Shown in pieces: positions 15,824 to 23,971 of a stretch of 42,269 nt of DNA (within the stretch, counting starts at the first letter, position 1; each line of letters begins with the position of its first letter). A model generated the notes under the pieces. The model was not told the origin of the DNA, did no database searches, and was given only the letters and a program-made list of their open reading frames with translations. The stretch is from NCBI GenBank assembly GCA_902595195.1, contig CACJPC010000002.1:1-42269 (forward strand), given 5' to 3'. The DNA comes from an uncultured Candidatus Actinomarina sp. (GTDB lineage Bacteria; Actinomycetota; Acidimicrobiia; Actinomarinales; Actinomarinaceae). The translations under genes and the position numbers were made by a program.

Positions 15824-17440
15824 ATGTCAAAAAATATTCTTGTAGCTGTTGCGTGGCCCTATGCAAGTGGTTCTAGACATCTAGGCCATATTGGTGGAGC
15901 ATATCTGCCTGCTGATATTTTTGCAAGGTACCACAGAGTTGTTGGTAACAATGTTTTAATGGTGTCAGGAAGCGACGTTCACGGTACCCCAATAACTGTT
16001 AGAGCTGATGCAGAAGGTGTGGAACCAATAGATATAGTCAATAAATATCACAATGAATTTTTGGGGTATTGGGAAAAACTTGGTATTTCTTGGGATAACT
16101 ATACAACAACAATGACTGATACTCATATAGAGGTTGTCCACGATATATTCAATAAACTTCTAGAAAAAGGATTTATCGACAAGCAAAAATCTTTACAAGC
16201 ATATGACCCTGGGGAAAATAAATTTTTACCAGATAGGTATGTAGAGGGCACTTGTCCTTACTGCTCTTATAGTGAAGCAAGAGGTGACCAGTGTGATAGC
16301 TGTAGTAAAACTCTTGATCCAGAAGAATTAATAAATCCAATAAGTAAAATATCTGGAAACAAAGCAGAATTTAAAGAGACTGAACATTTTTTCTTAAAAC
16401 TAAGTCTGCTTGAGGACCAGTTAGCTTCATGGCTCGATGAAAAAGAAGGATGGAGACCTCATGTAATAAATTGGGCTAAATCATTCGTAAAAGACGGATT
16501 ACAAGACAGAGCAATAACAAGAGATTTAGATTGGGGCATAGAAATACCTGTAGATGATCTTGGTTCTGGAAAAAAAATATATGTTTGGTTTGAAGCAGTC
16601 ATCGGTTATTTATCTGCATCAAAAGAATGGGCAAAAAATAAAGGAAACGAAAAAGAGTGGACGGAATGGTGGAATAATGAATCTGCTGGAACATATTACT
16701 TTATAGGTAAAGATAATGTCCCATTTCATGCTGTAATCTGGCCAAGCATTTTGCTTGCATATGAAGGGTTAAACCTGCCAACAAATGTTCCAGCTAATCA
16801 ATATATATTAGTAAAAGGGGAAAAAGCTTCTGCAAGTAGAGGTGTCGGAAAAACCCTCCAAGAATATCTTGATGAATGGAATCCAGACGCTTTACGATAT
16901 GCTTTGGCTTCTGCATTGCCCGAACAATCAGATACTGAGATTAGTGAAGATGAAATGATTAGAAGAAATAATGAAGAACTTGTTGCAGCATGGGGAAATT
17001 TAGTTCAAAGAGTTTTTACACAAATTCAAAATAATTTTTCAAAGATAAGTGAAATAGATGAAGCAGATGAAGTTGATAAGAAACTATTAAAAGAAATGTC
17101 AGAATCTTATGACATAGTAGGGCAACTAATTGAGAAAGTGGAATTAAAAGCAGCTTTACAAGAATCAATGCGTTATGTATCAAAAGTTAACGGTTATCTT
17201 AATGAAACTGAACCTTGGAAAGTTATTAAAGAAGATGAAAAGCGTGCTGGCCGAATTTTATATACTGCTTTGGAAGCAATTGATAGTTGTGCAAATCTAC
17301 TTTATCCATTCATGCCATCAACCAGCGATTTAGTTAGATCTGCTATTCCAAGAGAAACTGAAAATTTATGGGGTTTAAATAAAATAAAAACAGGAGTCGA
17401 ATTAAAAGAAATTGGACTCCTGTTTAATAAGTTTGATTAA
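15824..17440 (+). CDS. metG: Methionyl-tRNA synthetase
   Basis: MetRS charges tRNA-Met and initiator tRNA with methionine. The HIGH-type motif is HLGHIGG at residues 19-25. The zinc knuckles CPYCSY and CDSC lie near 145-160. The KMSKS-type loop reads KASASRG near 334, a variant seen in archaeal-like MetRS. The anticodon-binding helical domain follows, and the protein stops at 538 aa without a C-terminal EMAP/tRNA-binding extension. TATCCT at 15812-15817 puts the start of transcription on or next to the ATG, so the mRNA is likely leaderless. Its last codons contain a bidirectional terminator. Confidence 0.95.
   Translation: MSKNILVAVAWPYASGSRHLGHIGGAYLPADIFARYHRVVGNNVLMVSGSDVHGTPITVRADAEGVEPIDIVNKYHNEFLGYWEKLGISWDNYTTTMTDTHIEVVHDIFNKLLEKGFIDKQKSLQAYDPGENKFLPDRYVEGTCPYCSYSEARGDQCDSCSKTLDPEELINPISKISGNKAEFKETEHFFLKLSLLEDQLASWLDEKEGWRPHVINWAKSFVKDGLQDRAITRDLDWGIEIPVDDLGSGKKIYVWFEAVIGYLSASKEWAKNKGNEKEWTEWWNNESAGTYYFIGKDNVPFHAVIWPSILLAYEGLNLPTNVPANQYILVKGEKASASRGVGKTLQEYLDEWNPDALRYALASALPEQSDTEISEDEMIRRNNEELVAAWGNLVQRVFTQIQNNFSKISEIDEADEVDKKLLKEMSESYDIVGQLIEKVELKAALQESMRYVSKVNGYLNETEPWKVIKEDEKRAGRILYTALEAIDSCANLLYPFMPSTSDLVRSAIPRETENLWGLNKIKTGVELKEIGLLFNKFD
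17388..17425. terminator. Bidirectional terminator inside the 3' end of metG
   Basis: The arms AAACAGGAGTC (17388-17398) and GACTCCTGTTT (17415-17425) form 11 perfect pairs around a 16-nt loop that can pair further (AATT with AATT). The A-rich left and T-rich right flanks suit termination in both directions, serving convergent metG and sodN. The whole element is coding sequence of metG. Confidence 0.65.
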
Positions 17441-17823
17441 GACTTTGAATCTTTAAAAATCCCATCGATTTCATCAATAAGTTTTAAAAGCTCTTCTCCA
17501 ACTGCTGGGTCTTCTGATTTTTTAGCTTCTCCTGCTTTTTTTGTTGCCATCCAAAACAAATCATGAAGATTAGGATACTTCTCTAGATGTTCTGGTTTAA
17601 AATAATCTGTCCACAATACCCAGAGATGATGCTTTACTTCTTCTGCTCTTTCTTCTTTTATAGTCACACATCTTTGACGAAAACTAGGATCGTCTGAATC
17701 CTGGTATTTCTTTGACGCATTTAAAACAGATTCTGCTTCAATCCTTGCCTGTGCAGGATCGTAAACACCGCATGGAAGATCACAATGCGCATAGGCAAAT
17801 TTAGTTGGCCTAAATAATTTCAT
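17437..17823 (-). CDS. sodN: Nickel superoxide dismutase
   Basis: NiSOD disproportionates superoxide in the cytoplasm. The nickel hook HCDLPCGVYDPAQAR is intact. His1, Cys2 and Cys6 of the mature protein become the Ni ligands only after removal of the leader MKLFRPTKFAYA. The frame is open further upstream, but the ATG at 17823 has AGGAG 6 nt before it and gives a 12-residue leader, as expected for the family, with a total of 128 aa. The processing protease gene sodX is divergent, 41 bp away. The stop overlaps the metG stop in a shared TTAA. NiSOD occurs in Streptomyces and in many marine actinobacteria and cyanobacteria. Confidence 0.95.
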   Translation of the reverse strand: MKLFRPTKFAYAHCDLPCGVYDPAQARIEAESVLNASKKYQDSDDPSFRQRCVTIKEERAEEVKHHLWVLWTDYFKPEHLEKYPNLHDLFWMATKKAGEAKKSEDPAVGEELLKLIDEIDGIFKDSKS

Positions 17824-17842
17824 AAAACTCCTTTTTTTATAT

Positions 17843-17850
17843 ATTATAAT
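17843..17850. promoter_or_regulatory. Shared symmetric -10 of the sodN/sodX divergent promoters
   Basis: ATTATAAT is its own reverse complement and so presents TATAAT on both strands: plus at 17845-17850 for sodX, and minus at 17843-17848 for sodN. Predicted starts are about 8 nt before the sodX ATG and about 13 nt before the sodN ATG. No Nur/Fur-like palindrome was found in the 41-bp gap. Confidence 0.5.
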
Positions 17851-17864
17851 TTTATATAGAGCAT

Positions 17865-18365
17865 ATGTTAAAAACACTCGGAAGATTCATAAATTTAAAA
17901 ACTATTATTTTAGTTGCCGTATATGTATTTCTTAAAAAAGAAGACAAATCAATAACAACATATGAGATAAAAGAAGAAAGTATGAGTCCGGAATTACTAC
18001 CAGAGGATTATGTTGTTGCAGTTAAAACAAATGAACCATTTAATAGAGGCGACATGGTCATTTTTGAGAATTCTGAAAAAAGTATCTCTGTAGTTAAAAG
18101 AGTCCTGGGTCTACCTGGAGAAACTGTGTCAGCATCTGACGGTGAATTAAAAATAAATGGAAACACAATTAATGACTCTTGGGCTAAGACTGTAACAGAT
18201 GATTTCATAGATTGTAAAGTCAATGAAAATGAAGTATTTGTTTTAGGAGATCAACGAAGGTTATCTACTAGTGACTCTAGAACCTTAGGTGCAATAGATT
18301 CATCTCAATGTTTAAAAGTGAAGTATAGGTACTGGCCATATCAGAGAATCAAGGCATATGAGTAA
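17865..18365 (+). CDS. sodX: Nickel-type superoxide dismutase maturation protease
   Basis: This S26-family, signal-peptidase-I-like protease has 166 aa. A hydrophobic anchor lies at residues 12-23. Ser39 sits in ESMSPELLPEDYVV and Lys78 in VVKRVLGLPGE, forming the Ser/Lys dyad. The last box is GDQRRLSTSDSR at 128-139. It is shorter than housekeeping LepB and faces sodN from 41 bp away, the position typical of the maturase that removes the NiSOD leader. Given the active-site orientation and the cytosolic substrate, the membrane anchor may be vestigial (inference). It overlaps the following Cys-rich gene by 8 nt. Confidence 0.88.
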   Translation: MLKTLGRFINLKTIILVAVYVFLKKEDKSITTYEIKEESMSPELLPEDYVVAVKTNEPFNRGDMVIFENSEKSISVVKRVLGLPGETVSASDGELKINGNTINDSWAKTVTDDFIDCKVNENEVFVLGDQRRLSTSDSRTLGAIDSSQCLKVKYRYWPYQRIKAYE

Positions 18366-18549
18366 TTCCCTATTTTGTAGTTGGTGCAAAGGAGAAATGG
18401 CATATATCCATGGGCATGCAGCATGCATAAATAACTCTTGTTCTATGTTTGGATTAAATCAAGCTGAATGTTGCTCTGGAGAAAATGTTGATAATTGTGT
18501 GGGAACTCAGCAAAATGAAATCACATTATCCCCGCAAAGATTACAATAA
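18358..18549 (+). CDS. Small Cys-rich (zinc-ribbon-like) protein coupled to sodX
   Basis: This 63-aa protein has seven cysteines (7, 10, 23, 28, 38, 39, 47) and His18/His20. The N-terminal half FCSWCKGEMAYIHGHAAC followed by NNSCSMFG looks like a compact CxxC...CxxxxC metal site. It starts 8 nt inside sodX and ends 13 bp before korA. I do not recognise a named family. Its position suggests a metal-binding accessory factor of the NiSOD locus, but this is inference from context alone. Confidence 0.6.
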   Translation: MSNSLFCSWCKGEMAYIHGHAACINNSCSMFGLNQAECCSGENVDNCVGTQQNEITLSPQRLQ

Positions 18550-18562
18550 AAATAGAATATAA

Positions 18563-20413
18563 ATGAGTACTGAAAATAAAACTGTTGAATCTATTCCAGC
18601 TATAACCATCAGGTTTGCCGGTGACTCCGGTGACGGTATGCAGCTAGTTGGTACACGATTTACCGATACATCTGCCGTTTTTGGAAATGACTTAGCGACT
18701 CTTCCTGCATTCCCTGCCGAGATCAGAGCACCTCAAGGAACTATTGCTGGAGTATCTTCATTTCAAGTTCAAATTGCTGATTTCGATATATTAACACCAG
18801 GTGACAATCCAGATGTCCTAGTAGCAATGAACCCTGCTGCATTAAAAGCTCACCTTCATGACTTAGCACCAAATGGAATGCTGATTTTGAATGAAGATGC
18901 TTTTGAAGAAAAAAATATTACCAAAGCCGGATATAAAGTAGACCCGAGAGAATCTGGTGAATTAGACGGATACAGAGTGTTTCAAGTTCCAATGGAAAAA
19001 CTAACCAAGGAAGCTTTAGAAGAATTCGATTTACCTGGTAGAGCAGTTTTGAGATCAAAAAACATGGTCGCTCTTGGATTAATATCATGGACTTTTAACA
19101 GGCCTCTAGAAGATACTGAAAATTGGATAAATGATAAATTTAGTAAACTTCCAGAGATTGCTAAGGCTAATATCAAAGCATTAAAAACCGGTTATAACTT
19201 TGGAATAACTGTCGAAGCATTTCATCATACCTACGTTGTTGAAAAAGCAGCTCTTCCTGCTGGTGAATATACAAATATTAATGGAAATATAGGTTTGAGC
19301 TGGGGTTTAATTGCTGCCGCAAAGAAAGCAAATCTAGATTTATTTTATGGAAGCTATCCGATCACACCAGCATCAGATATTTTGCATGAACTTTCAAAAC
19401 ACAAAAACTTTAATGTCATTACTTTTCAAGCAGAAGATGAAATCGCAGCTGCAGCTGCTTCTGTTGGTGCTTCATTTACAGGAAAGCTTGCAGTTACTGG
19501 TACTAGTGGTCCAGGACTAGCTCTCAAAAGTGAAACGATTTCATTAGCGCTATCTGCAGAACTGCCATTAGTCATTGTGAACGTACAAAGAGGTGGGCCA
19601 TCTACTGGACTTCCAACGAAACCTGAACAATCAGATTTAATGTTTGCATTATATGGAAGACATGGTGAGTCACCTCTTCCAGTTGTAGCTGCTAAATCTC
19701 CTTCTCATGCTTTTTATGCAGCTTATGAAGCTTCCAGAATTGCTTTAAAATATATGACTCCAGTGATTTTATTATCTGACAACTATGTTGCAACTGGTTC
19801 TGAACCATGGAACCTTCCAAATACTGAAGAACTAAATGAATTAGAGACAAACATCATTACAAAACTTAATACAGAAGATGGGTTTTTGCCATTCTTAAGA
19901 AATGTTGATACATTTGCTAGGCCATGGGCACTGCCTGGTACTCCAGGACTAGAGTATAGAGTCGGTGGTCTTGAAAAAGAAGAGGGAACAGGAAATGTTT
20001 CTTATGACGCTGCAAACCACCAATATATGACAGATATGAGAGCATGGAAAGTTTCCAACATAGCAAATGATATTGATAAGTTAGAAATTCATGGTGATGA
20101 ATCAGCTGATACATTAGTTCTTGGTTGGGGATCAACTTATGGAGGGATTACACAAGCCGTAAATAGATTGAATGAAAAAGGTGTCAAAGTTGCGAGTGCG
20201 CATTTTGTTCATCTCAATCCTTTCCCAGACAACACACTTGAAGTTATATCTAAATTTAAAAAAGTAATCATTCCTGAGTTAAATACTGGTCAGCTACTTA
20301 AATTAGTTCGAGAGGCATTTTTAGTTGATGCACGAGGAATTAATAAAGTTTCCGGTGAGCCATTTACTGCTCAGGAGCTAACTGATAAAATTGAGGCAAT
20401 TATAAATGAGTAA
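18563..20413 (+). CDS. korA: 2-oxoacid:ferredoxin oxidoreductase, fused gamma-alpha subunit (KorA)
   Basis: Together with KorB this oxidises 2-oxoglutarate (or another 2-oxoacid) to its CoA ester with reduction of ferredoxin, and the reaction is reversible. The N-terminal gamma domain (about residues 12-190) carries RFAGDSGDGMQLVGTRF. The alpha (pyrimidine-binding) domain begins near 240 with GNIGLSWGLIAAAKK and FYGSYPITPASDIL, then AVTGTSGPGLALKSE. The C-terminal transketolase-like domain has LGWGSTYGGI. At 616 aa it matches the actinobacterial KorA fusion. A TACAAT at 18542-18547 may give korAB its own promoter. It overlaps korB by 8 nt. Confidence 0.93.
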   Translation: MSTENKTVESIPAITIRFAGDSGDGMQLVGTRFTDTSAVFGNDLATLPAFPAEIRAPQGTIAGVSSFQVQIADFDILTPGDNPDVLVAMNPAALKAHLHDLAPNGMLILNEDAFEEKNITKAGYKVDPRESGELDGYRVFQVPMEKLTKEALEEFDLPGRAVLRSKNMVALGLISWTFNRPLEDTENWINDKFSKLPEIAKANIKALKTGYNFGITVEAFHHTYVVEKAALPAGEYTNINGNIGLSWGLIAAAKKANLDLFYGSYPITPASDILHELSKHKNFNVITFQAEDEIAAAAASVGASFTGKLAVTGTSGPGLALKSETISLALSAELPLVIVNVQRGGPSTGLPTKPEQSDLMFALYGRHGESPLPVVAAKSPSHAFYAAYEASRIALKYMTPVILLSDNYVATGSEPWNLPNTEELNELETNIITKLNTEDGFLPFLRNVDTFARPWALPGTPGLEYRVGGLEKEEGTGNVSYDAANHQYMTDMRAWKVSNIANDIDKLEIHGDESADTLVLGWGSTYGGITQAVNRLNEKGVKVASAHFVHLNPFPDNTLEVISKFKKVIIPELNTGQLLKLVREAFLVDARGINKVSGEPFTAQELTDKIEAIINE

Positions 20414-21422
20414 AATACCTGTTACCTATAAGAGAACTGATTTACAAAGCGACCAAGAAGTCAAGTGGTGTCCTGGATGTGGTGACTACACTATCCTTGC
20501 GTCAGTCCAGAATTTCATGGCTGAGATGGGTATTTCAAAAGAGAAAATAGTTTTTGTCTCTGGAATTGGTTGCGCAGCAAGGTTCCCATATTACATGAAC
20601 ACATATGGTGTTCACTCAATTCATGGTAGAGCACCAGCAGTAGCTACTGGTGTATCAGTATCAAATCCAGATTTATCTGTTTGGGTTGTCTCTGGTGATG
20701 GTGACGCACTGTCTATTGGAGGTAACCACTTAATTCATGCACTACGTAAAAACGTAAACATCAAAATTCTTATGTTTAATAATCAGATTTATGGACTAAC
20801 TAAAGGCCAGTACTCTCCTACCAGTGAGGAAGGTAAAAAGACAAAGTCATCACCTTTTGGTTCAGTAGAAATGCCACTCAATCCAATGAGTCTTGCAATA
20901 GGTGCTGAAGCAACTTTTGTAGCAAGGTCCATTGATATGGATAGAGATCTTACTGCAGGAATTTTAGAAGAAGCCAAAAACCATAAAGGTTCTGCTTTTG
21001 TAGAGATTTATCAAAACTGTAATGTCTTCAATGATAAAGCCTTCGAACAGTTGACCAATAAAGAGACCAAAGTAGCAAATAGAATAAATTTAGTACATGG
21101 TGAGAAAACAGTTTTTGGGGAAGATGGTCATAAAGCTGTAGTTATCAGAAATGGTATTGCGCAAATTGTTGATACTAAAGATGTCGATGAATCTGAAATC
21201 TATGTTCATAACATTCATGAAGAGAACCCATCAATCGCTTTCTCTTTATCTAGACTTTCTCATGGTCCATATGGCCCAACACCACTTGGTGTATTTAGAA
21301 AAGTCCAGAGAGATACCTTTACCGAAGAGGTTCATGATCAAATTGATGTAGCTAAAGAACAAAAAGGTGAAGGCGAATTAGATAAGCTTATACGTTCTTT
21401 AGGAACTTGGGAAGTAAGTTAA
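20406..21422 (+). CDS. korB: 2-oxoacid:ferredoxin oxidoreductase beta subunit (KorB)
   Basis: This is the TPP- and [4Fe-4S]-binding subunit of 338 aa. WCPGCGDY (Cys22, Cys25), SGIGCAAR and IYQNCNVF supply the cluster cysteines. VVSGDGDALSIGGNHLIHALRKN followed by NNQIYGLTKGQYSPTS is the TPP/Mg motif. It is translated from inside the end of korA. In oxygen-tolerant Actinobacteria this enzyme replaces or complements 2-oxoglutarate dehydrogenase. No ferredoxin gene is visible in the window. Confidence 0.93.
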   Translation: MSKIPVTYKRTDLQSDQEVKWCPGCGDYTILASVQNFMAEMGISKEKIVFVSGIGCAARFPYYMNTYGVHSIHGRAPAVATGVSVSNPDLSVWVVSGDGDALSIGGNHLIHALRKNVNIKILMFNNQIYGLTKGQYSPTSEEGKKTKSSPFGSVEMPLNPMSLAIGAEATFVARSIDMDRDLTAGILEEAKNHKGSAFVEIYQNCNVFNDKAFEQLTNKETKVANRINLVHGEKTVFGEDGHKAVVIRNGIAQIVDTKDVDESEIYVHNIHEENPSIAFSLSRLSHGPYGPTPLGVFRKVQRDTFTEEVHDQIDVAKEQKGEGELDKLIRSLGTWEVS

Positions 21423-21430
21423 TTTAAGAC

Positions 21431-22063
21431 TTATTCGTCTAAATAGTCTATTTGATCCGTTGGCATAATCAATGCTGTTGCAGCATTAACTATATGGGAG
21501 ACAATTCTTTTTAAATATCTAAAAAAGAGTGTTGTTGCTACAGGATATTGAATCTTTTCTTTGTTTTCTAGCAAAGCTGTAATGCGTTTGTCAATATCAG
21601 TTGAAATTGATGACCCTAAAGTAATTAAATCCTGAACTTTTGATTCATCATCTAACGCAATGCAAGACTGAAGATAAACAATTAATTTACCAATATCATT
21701 TCGAAGCTCAATATATGAGTCCAGATCATCACCTTTTGCAAAAGTATTTCCTGTTTCAGCAATTTCAAAAAGATTTTTACAGTAATCTCCAATACGTTCG
21801 ATATCTTTTGACATAGTCATATATGAAAGTAATAAAGGTATGTCCAAACTTCTTGAATTCACTGCAGAGTGAATAATCATTTCTCTTCTGACTTCTCTGT
21901 GCAGTTCGTTTATAGCTTTATCTGTATCATATAAATCATCTCTAACCGAGTCTAAATTAGTATCACCTAATAAAGCATTCATCGATATATCAAAAACACG
22001 CGTGCTATTAGTTAACATCTCGCTTAATTTTGCGTCAATATTGTCTAATGAATTTTTACTCAT
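21431..22063 (-). CDS. PhoU-domain protein (second copy, linked to Na/Pi cotransporter)
   Basis: This 210-aa all-helical protein has two PhoU three-helix repeats. IHSAVNSRSLDIPLLLSYMTMSKDIERIGDYCKNLFEIA is the characteristic acidic/Arg metal-binding helix E-R-x-G-D. The end of the second repeat reads RYLKRIVSHIVNAATAL. It lies 9 bp after the NptA-type transporter gene, and PhoU domains are often fused or adjacent to that transporter. It differs clearly from the pst-linked PhoU at 24.7 kb, so the two presumably serve the two uptake systems separately. Confidence 0.85.
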   Translation of the reverse strand: MSKNSLDNIDAKLSEMLTNSTRVFDISMNALLGDTNLDSVRDDLYDTDKAINELHREVRREMIIHSAVNSRSLDIPLLLSYMTMSKDIERIGDYCKNLFEIAETGNTFAKGDDLDSYIELRNDIGKLIVYLQSCIALDDESKVQDLITLGSSISTDIDKRITALLENKEKIQYPVATTLFFRYLKRIVSHIVNAATALIMPTDQIDYLDE

Positions 22064-22072
22064 CTTTTCTCC

Positions 22073-23209
22073 TTAATTAAATAGTACTACTCCAAGTAAT
22101 GGAAGCAGTAAGAAAGTTACTAAAACATATAAGATTGCTACGTATCTTCTTTTAGCAGTAACAACAGCTAGGCTTTTAGCTAGATTTACAGGGATATTTC
22201 TAATAAATTGTATTGGATAAATGATCGCTACTCCAATTGCATTAAAGAATACATGATGTAAAGCGATAGTTAGACCTGCTGAGTTATCAACAGCAAAACT
22301 TGCTAAGACCGCTGTTATAGTTGTCCCAATATTTGCACCTAAAGTTATCGGGAAAGCGTTCTCAATTGATAATATTCCAGAACCGACAATTGGAACAAGT
22401 ATGGATGTTGTGATACTTGAGCTCTGTACTGAAAAAGTAATTAATATTCCAATCAAGATAGCAAGTAAGCCTCCACCTTTAGCTAATGCTCTATCAAGAC
22501 CCATCTCAATTTGATTGAGCATTAATGATTTCATATTTTTAACAACATTTCTCAAGCTTAAAAAGATACAACCTATTGCAATAACGATTAGGATCACTGC
22601 ATAGACTCTATAAGAGTTCTCATTGAGATTGCCAATAAATGGAACTGCATTTAATCCATCAAGAATATTATTAGATCCCCATTTGATTGCATTTTTAATT
22701 GGGCTATCTGGTTTTGTAGCTGTGAAGCCTGTCGCCAAAATGAATTCTGTTCCGTCTTCTGCCATTTTGGTAATGAATCCAGTTATGAGATCTAAAGGAA
22801 ATAAGATTATAACAACGATTACGTTGAAAAAGTCATGCATAGTTGAAGCAGCAAACGCTCTCTTGAATTCTTGTTCTCTTCGTACGTGCCCAAAAGATAC
22901 AAGCGTATTTGTAACAGTCGTTCCTATGTTGGCACCCATTACCATAGGGATTGCATATTCAAGACTTAAAACTCCACTACCAACTAATCCGACAATTGTA
23001 GATGTCGTAACTGATGAGGATTGAACCAAAACAGTACACAATATTCCCACGAGCAATCCTGCAAATGGATTTGAAACAGATTCAAAAAGTTGATCAGTAT
23101 ATTCTGCACCAAGAGTTTTGATACCCTTTTCAAGAAGTTTTATAGATACAAGAAAGAAGTATAAGAAAAATAATGCGAAGCTTAAGTTTTTAACGACTTT
23201 TAAATTCAT
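22073..23209 (-). CDS. Na+/phosphate cotransporter (NptA/PNaS family)
   Basis: This 378-aa membrane protein has the inverted-repeat signature of PF02690. QSSSVTTSTIVGLVGSG with GANIGTTVTN in the first half is mirrored by QSSSITTSILVPIVGSG with GANIGTTITA in the second. It moves phosphate with sodium at lower affinity than Pst. The TATAAT on the minus strand (23221-23226) sits 12-17 nt before the ATG. Three 11-bp Pho-like repeats lie further upstream, in the end of the kinase gene. It is last but one in the phosphate cluster and is followed by its own PhoU protein. Confidence 0.9.
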   Translation of the reverse strand: MNLKVVKNLSFALFFLYFFLVSIKLLEKGIKTLGAEYTDQLFESVSNPFAGLLVGILCTVLVQSSSVTTSTIVGLVGSGVLSLEYAIPMVMGANIGTTVTNTLVSFGHVRREQEFKRAFAASTMHDFFNVIVVIILFPLDLITGFITKMAEDGTEFILATGFTATKPDSPIKNAIKWGSNNILDGLNAVPFIGNLNENSYRVYAVILIVIAIGCIFLSLRNVVKNMKSLMLNQIEMGLDRALAKGGGLLAILIGILITFSVQSSSITTSILVPIVGSGILSIENAFPITLGANIGTTITAVLASFAVDNSAGLTIALHHVFFNAIGVAIIYPIQFIRNIPVNLAKSLAVVTAKRRYVAILYVLVTFLLLPLLGVVLFN

Positions 23210-23254
23210 ATTCCGTATGAATTATATATGAGTTTAAATTAAATTAAATTAAGA

Positions 23255-23283
23255 TTTACTGTTCGTTTACTTTACGTTTACTT
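23255..23283. promoter_or_regulatory. Candidate Pho operator upstream of the Na/Pi cotransporter
   Basis: On the plus strand three heptamers repeat every 11 bp: TTTACTG (23255-23261), TTTACTT (23266-23272) and TTTACTT (23277-23283). The two rightmost lie mostly within the last codons of the histidine kinase gene. The same heptamer and period occur before pstS and pstC. Here the repeats point the opposite way relative to the target gene and lie about 28 bp from its -10, unlike the other two sites. Confidence 0.45.
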
Positions 23284-23971
23284 TAGGAAAAATTATTGAG
23301 AATGTTGACCCGAAACTGAGTTTGCTTTCTATTTCGATTCTTGCATTATTTCTATCAATAGCATGTTTTACAATTGCTAGACCTAGCCCAGTCCCCCCTA
23401 GTTTTCGAGACCTGCCTTTATCTACTCTATAAAACCTTTCAAATATCTTTTCTTGATCGGCTTTTGATATTCCAGACCCAAAATCTTGAAAAGAACAAAT
23501 TATCTCAGAATCACTCGTCTCTGTTTTAATAAATATATTTTCTTCTAGTGGTGAATACTTAAGAGCATTTTTGATTAAGTTTTTAACAGCTATGGAAATA
23601 TCATCATAATTTGCAAAAATTTCAGCTTTTGTCTTTTTATATCCCACTCTCTTTTTATTTTGTTTCGAAAGATATGAAATCTCATTTGAAATCACTTCAT
23701 GTAAATCTATTATTTCCATTTCAATATCTGAGGATTCCATTGAAGAAAGGTCTAGCAAATCAGAAATCAATTCGTTCATACGATCTGAATCCCTTAGAAT
23801 TTGCTCCAAAAATGATTTCGCCATTCCATCCTTTAACTTTAAGGACCTTAGTGCGGATTCAGCAGCAAGTCTCACAGAAGCTACAGGAGTTTTTAATTCA
23901 TGAGAAGCATTTGCTATAAACTCTTCTTTAATCCTAGTAATCTCTAAGAACTCTTCTGTATTATCACTCAT
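23267..23971 (-). CDS. Soluble PhoR/SenX3-type sensor histidine kinase
   Basis: This histidine kinase is reduced to its catalytic core (234 aa). HisKA has NASHELKTPVASVRLAAE with His24. The ATPase domain has the N box NLIKNALKYSP, DFGSGIS, FERFYRVDKGRSRKLGGTGLGLAI. Nothing precedes the HisKA helix except about 14 residues, so there is no membrane segment, HAMP or PAS domain. The input must come from another protein, presumably PhoU/Pst as in phosphate signalling. The ATG at 23971 lies inside the restored 3' end of the response regulator gene (8-nt overlap), so the short N-terminus looks genuine. Confidence 0.9.
   Translation of the reverse strand: MSDNTEEFLEITRIKEEFIANASHELKTPVASVRLAAESALRSLKLKDGMAKSFLEQILRDSDRMNELISDLLDLSSMESSDIEMEIIDLHEVISNEISYLSKQNKKRVGYKKTKAEIFANYDDISIAVKNLIKNALKYSPLEENIFIKTETSDSEIICSFQDFGSGISKADQEKIFERFYRVDKGRSRKLGGTGLGLAIVKHAIDRNNARIEIESKLSFGSTFSIIFPKVNVK

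Noticed and set aside
21418-21445. Weak hairpin (AGAC/GTCT) between convergent korB and phoU
   Set aside because: It has only four firm pairs plus a bulge and no T tract, too weak to call a terminator.
23231-23251. Tandem TAAAT-like repeat before the Na/Pi cotransporter
   Set aside because: It has just over three imperfect units in AT-rich DNA and is probably spacer sequence.
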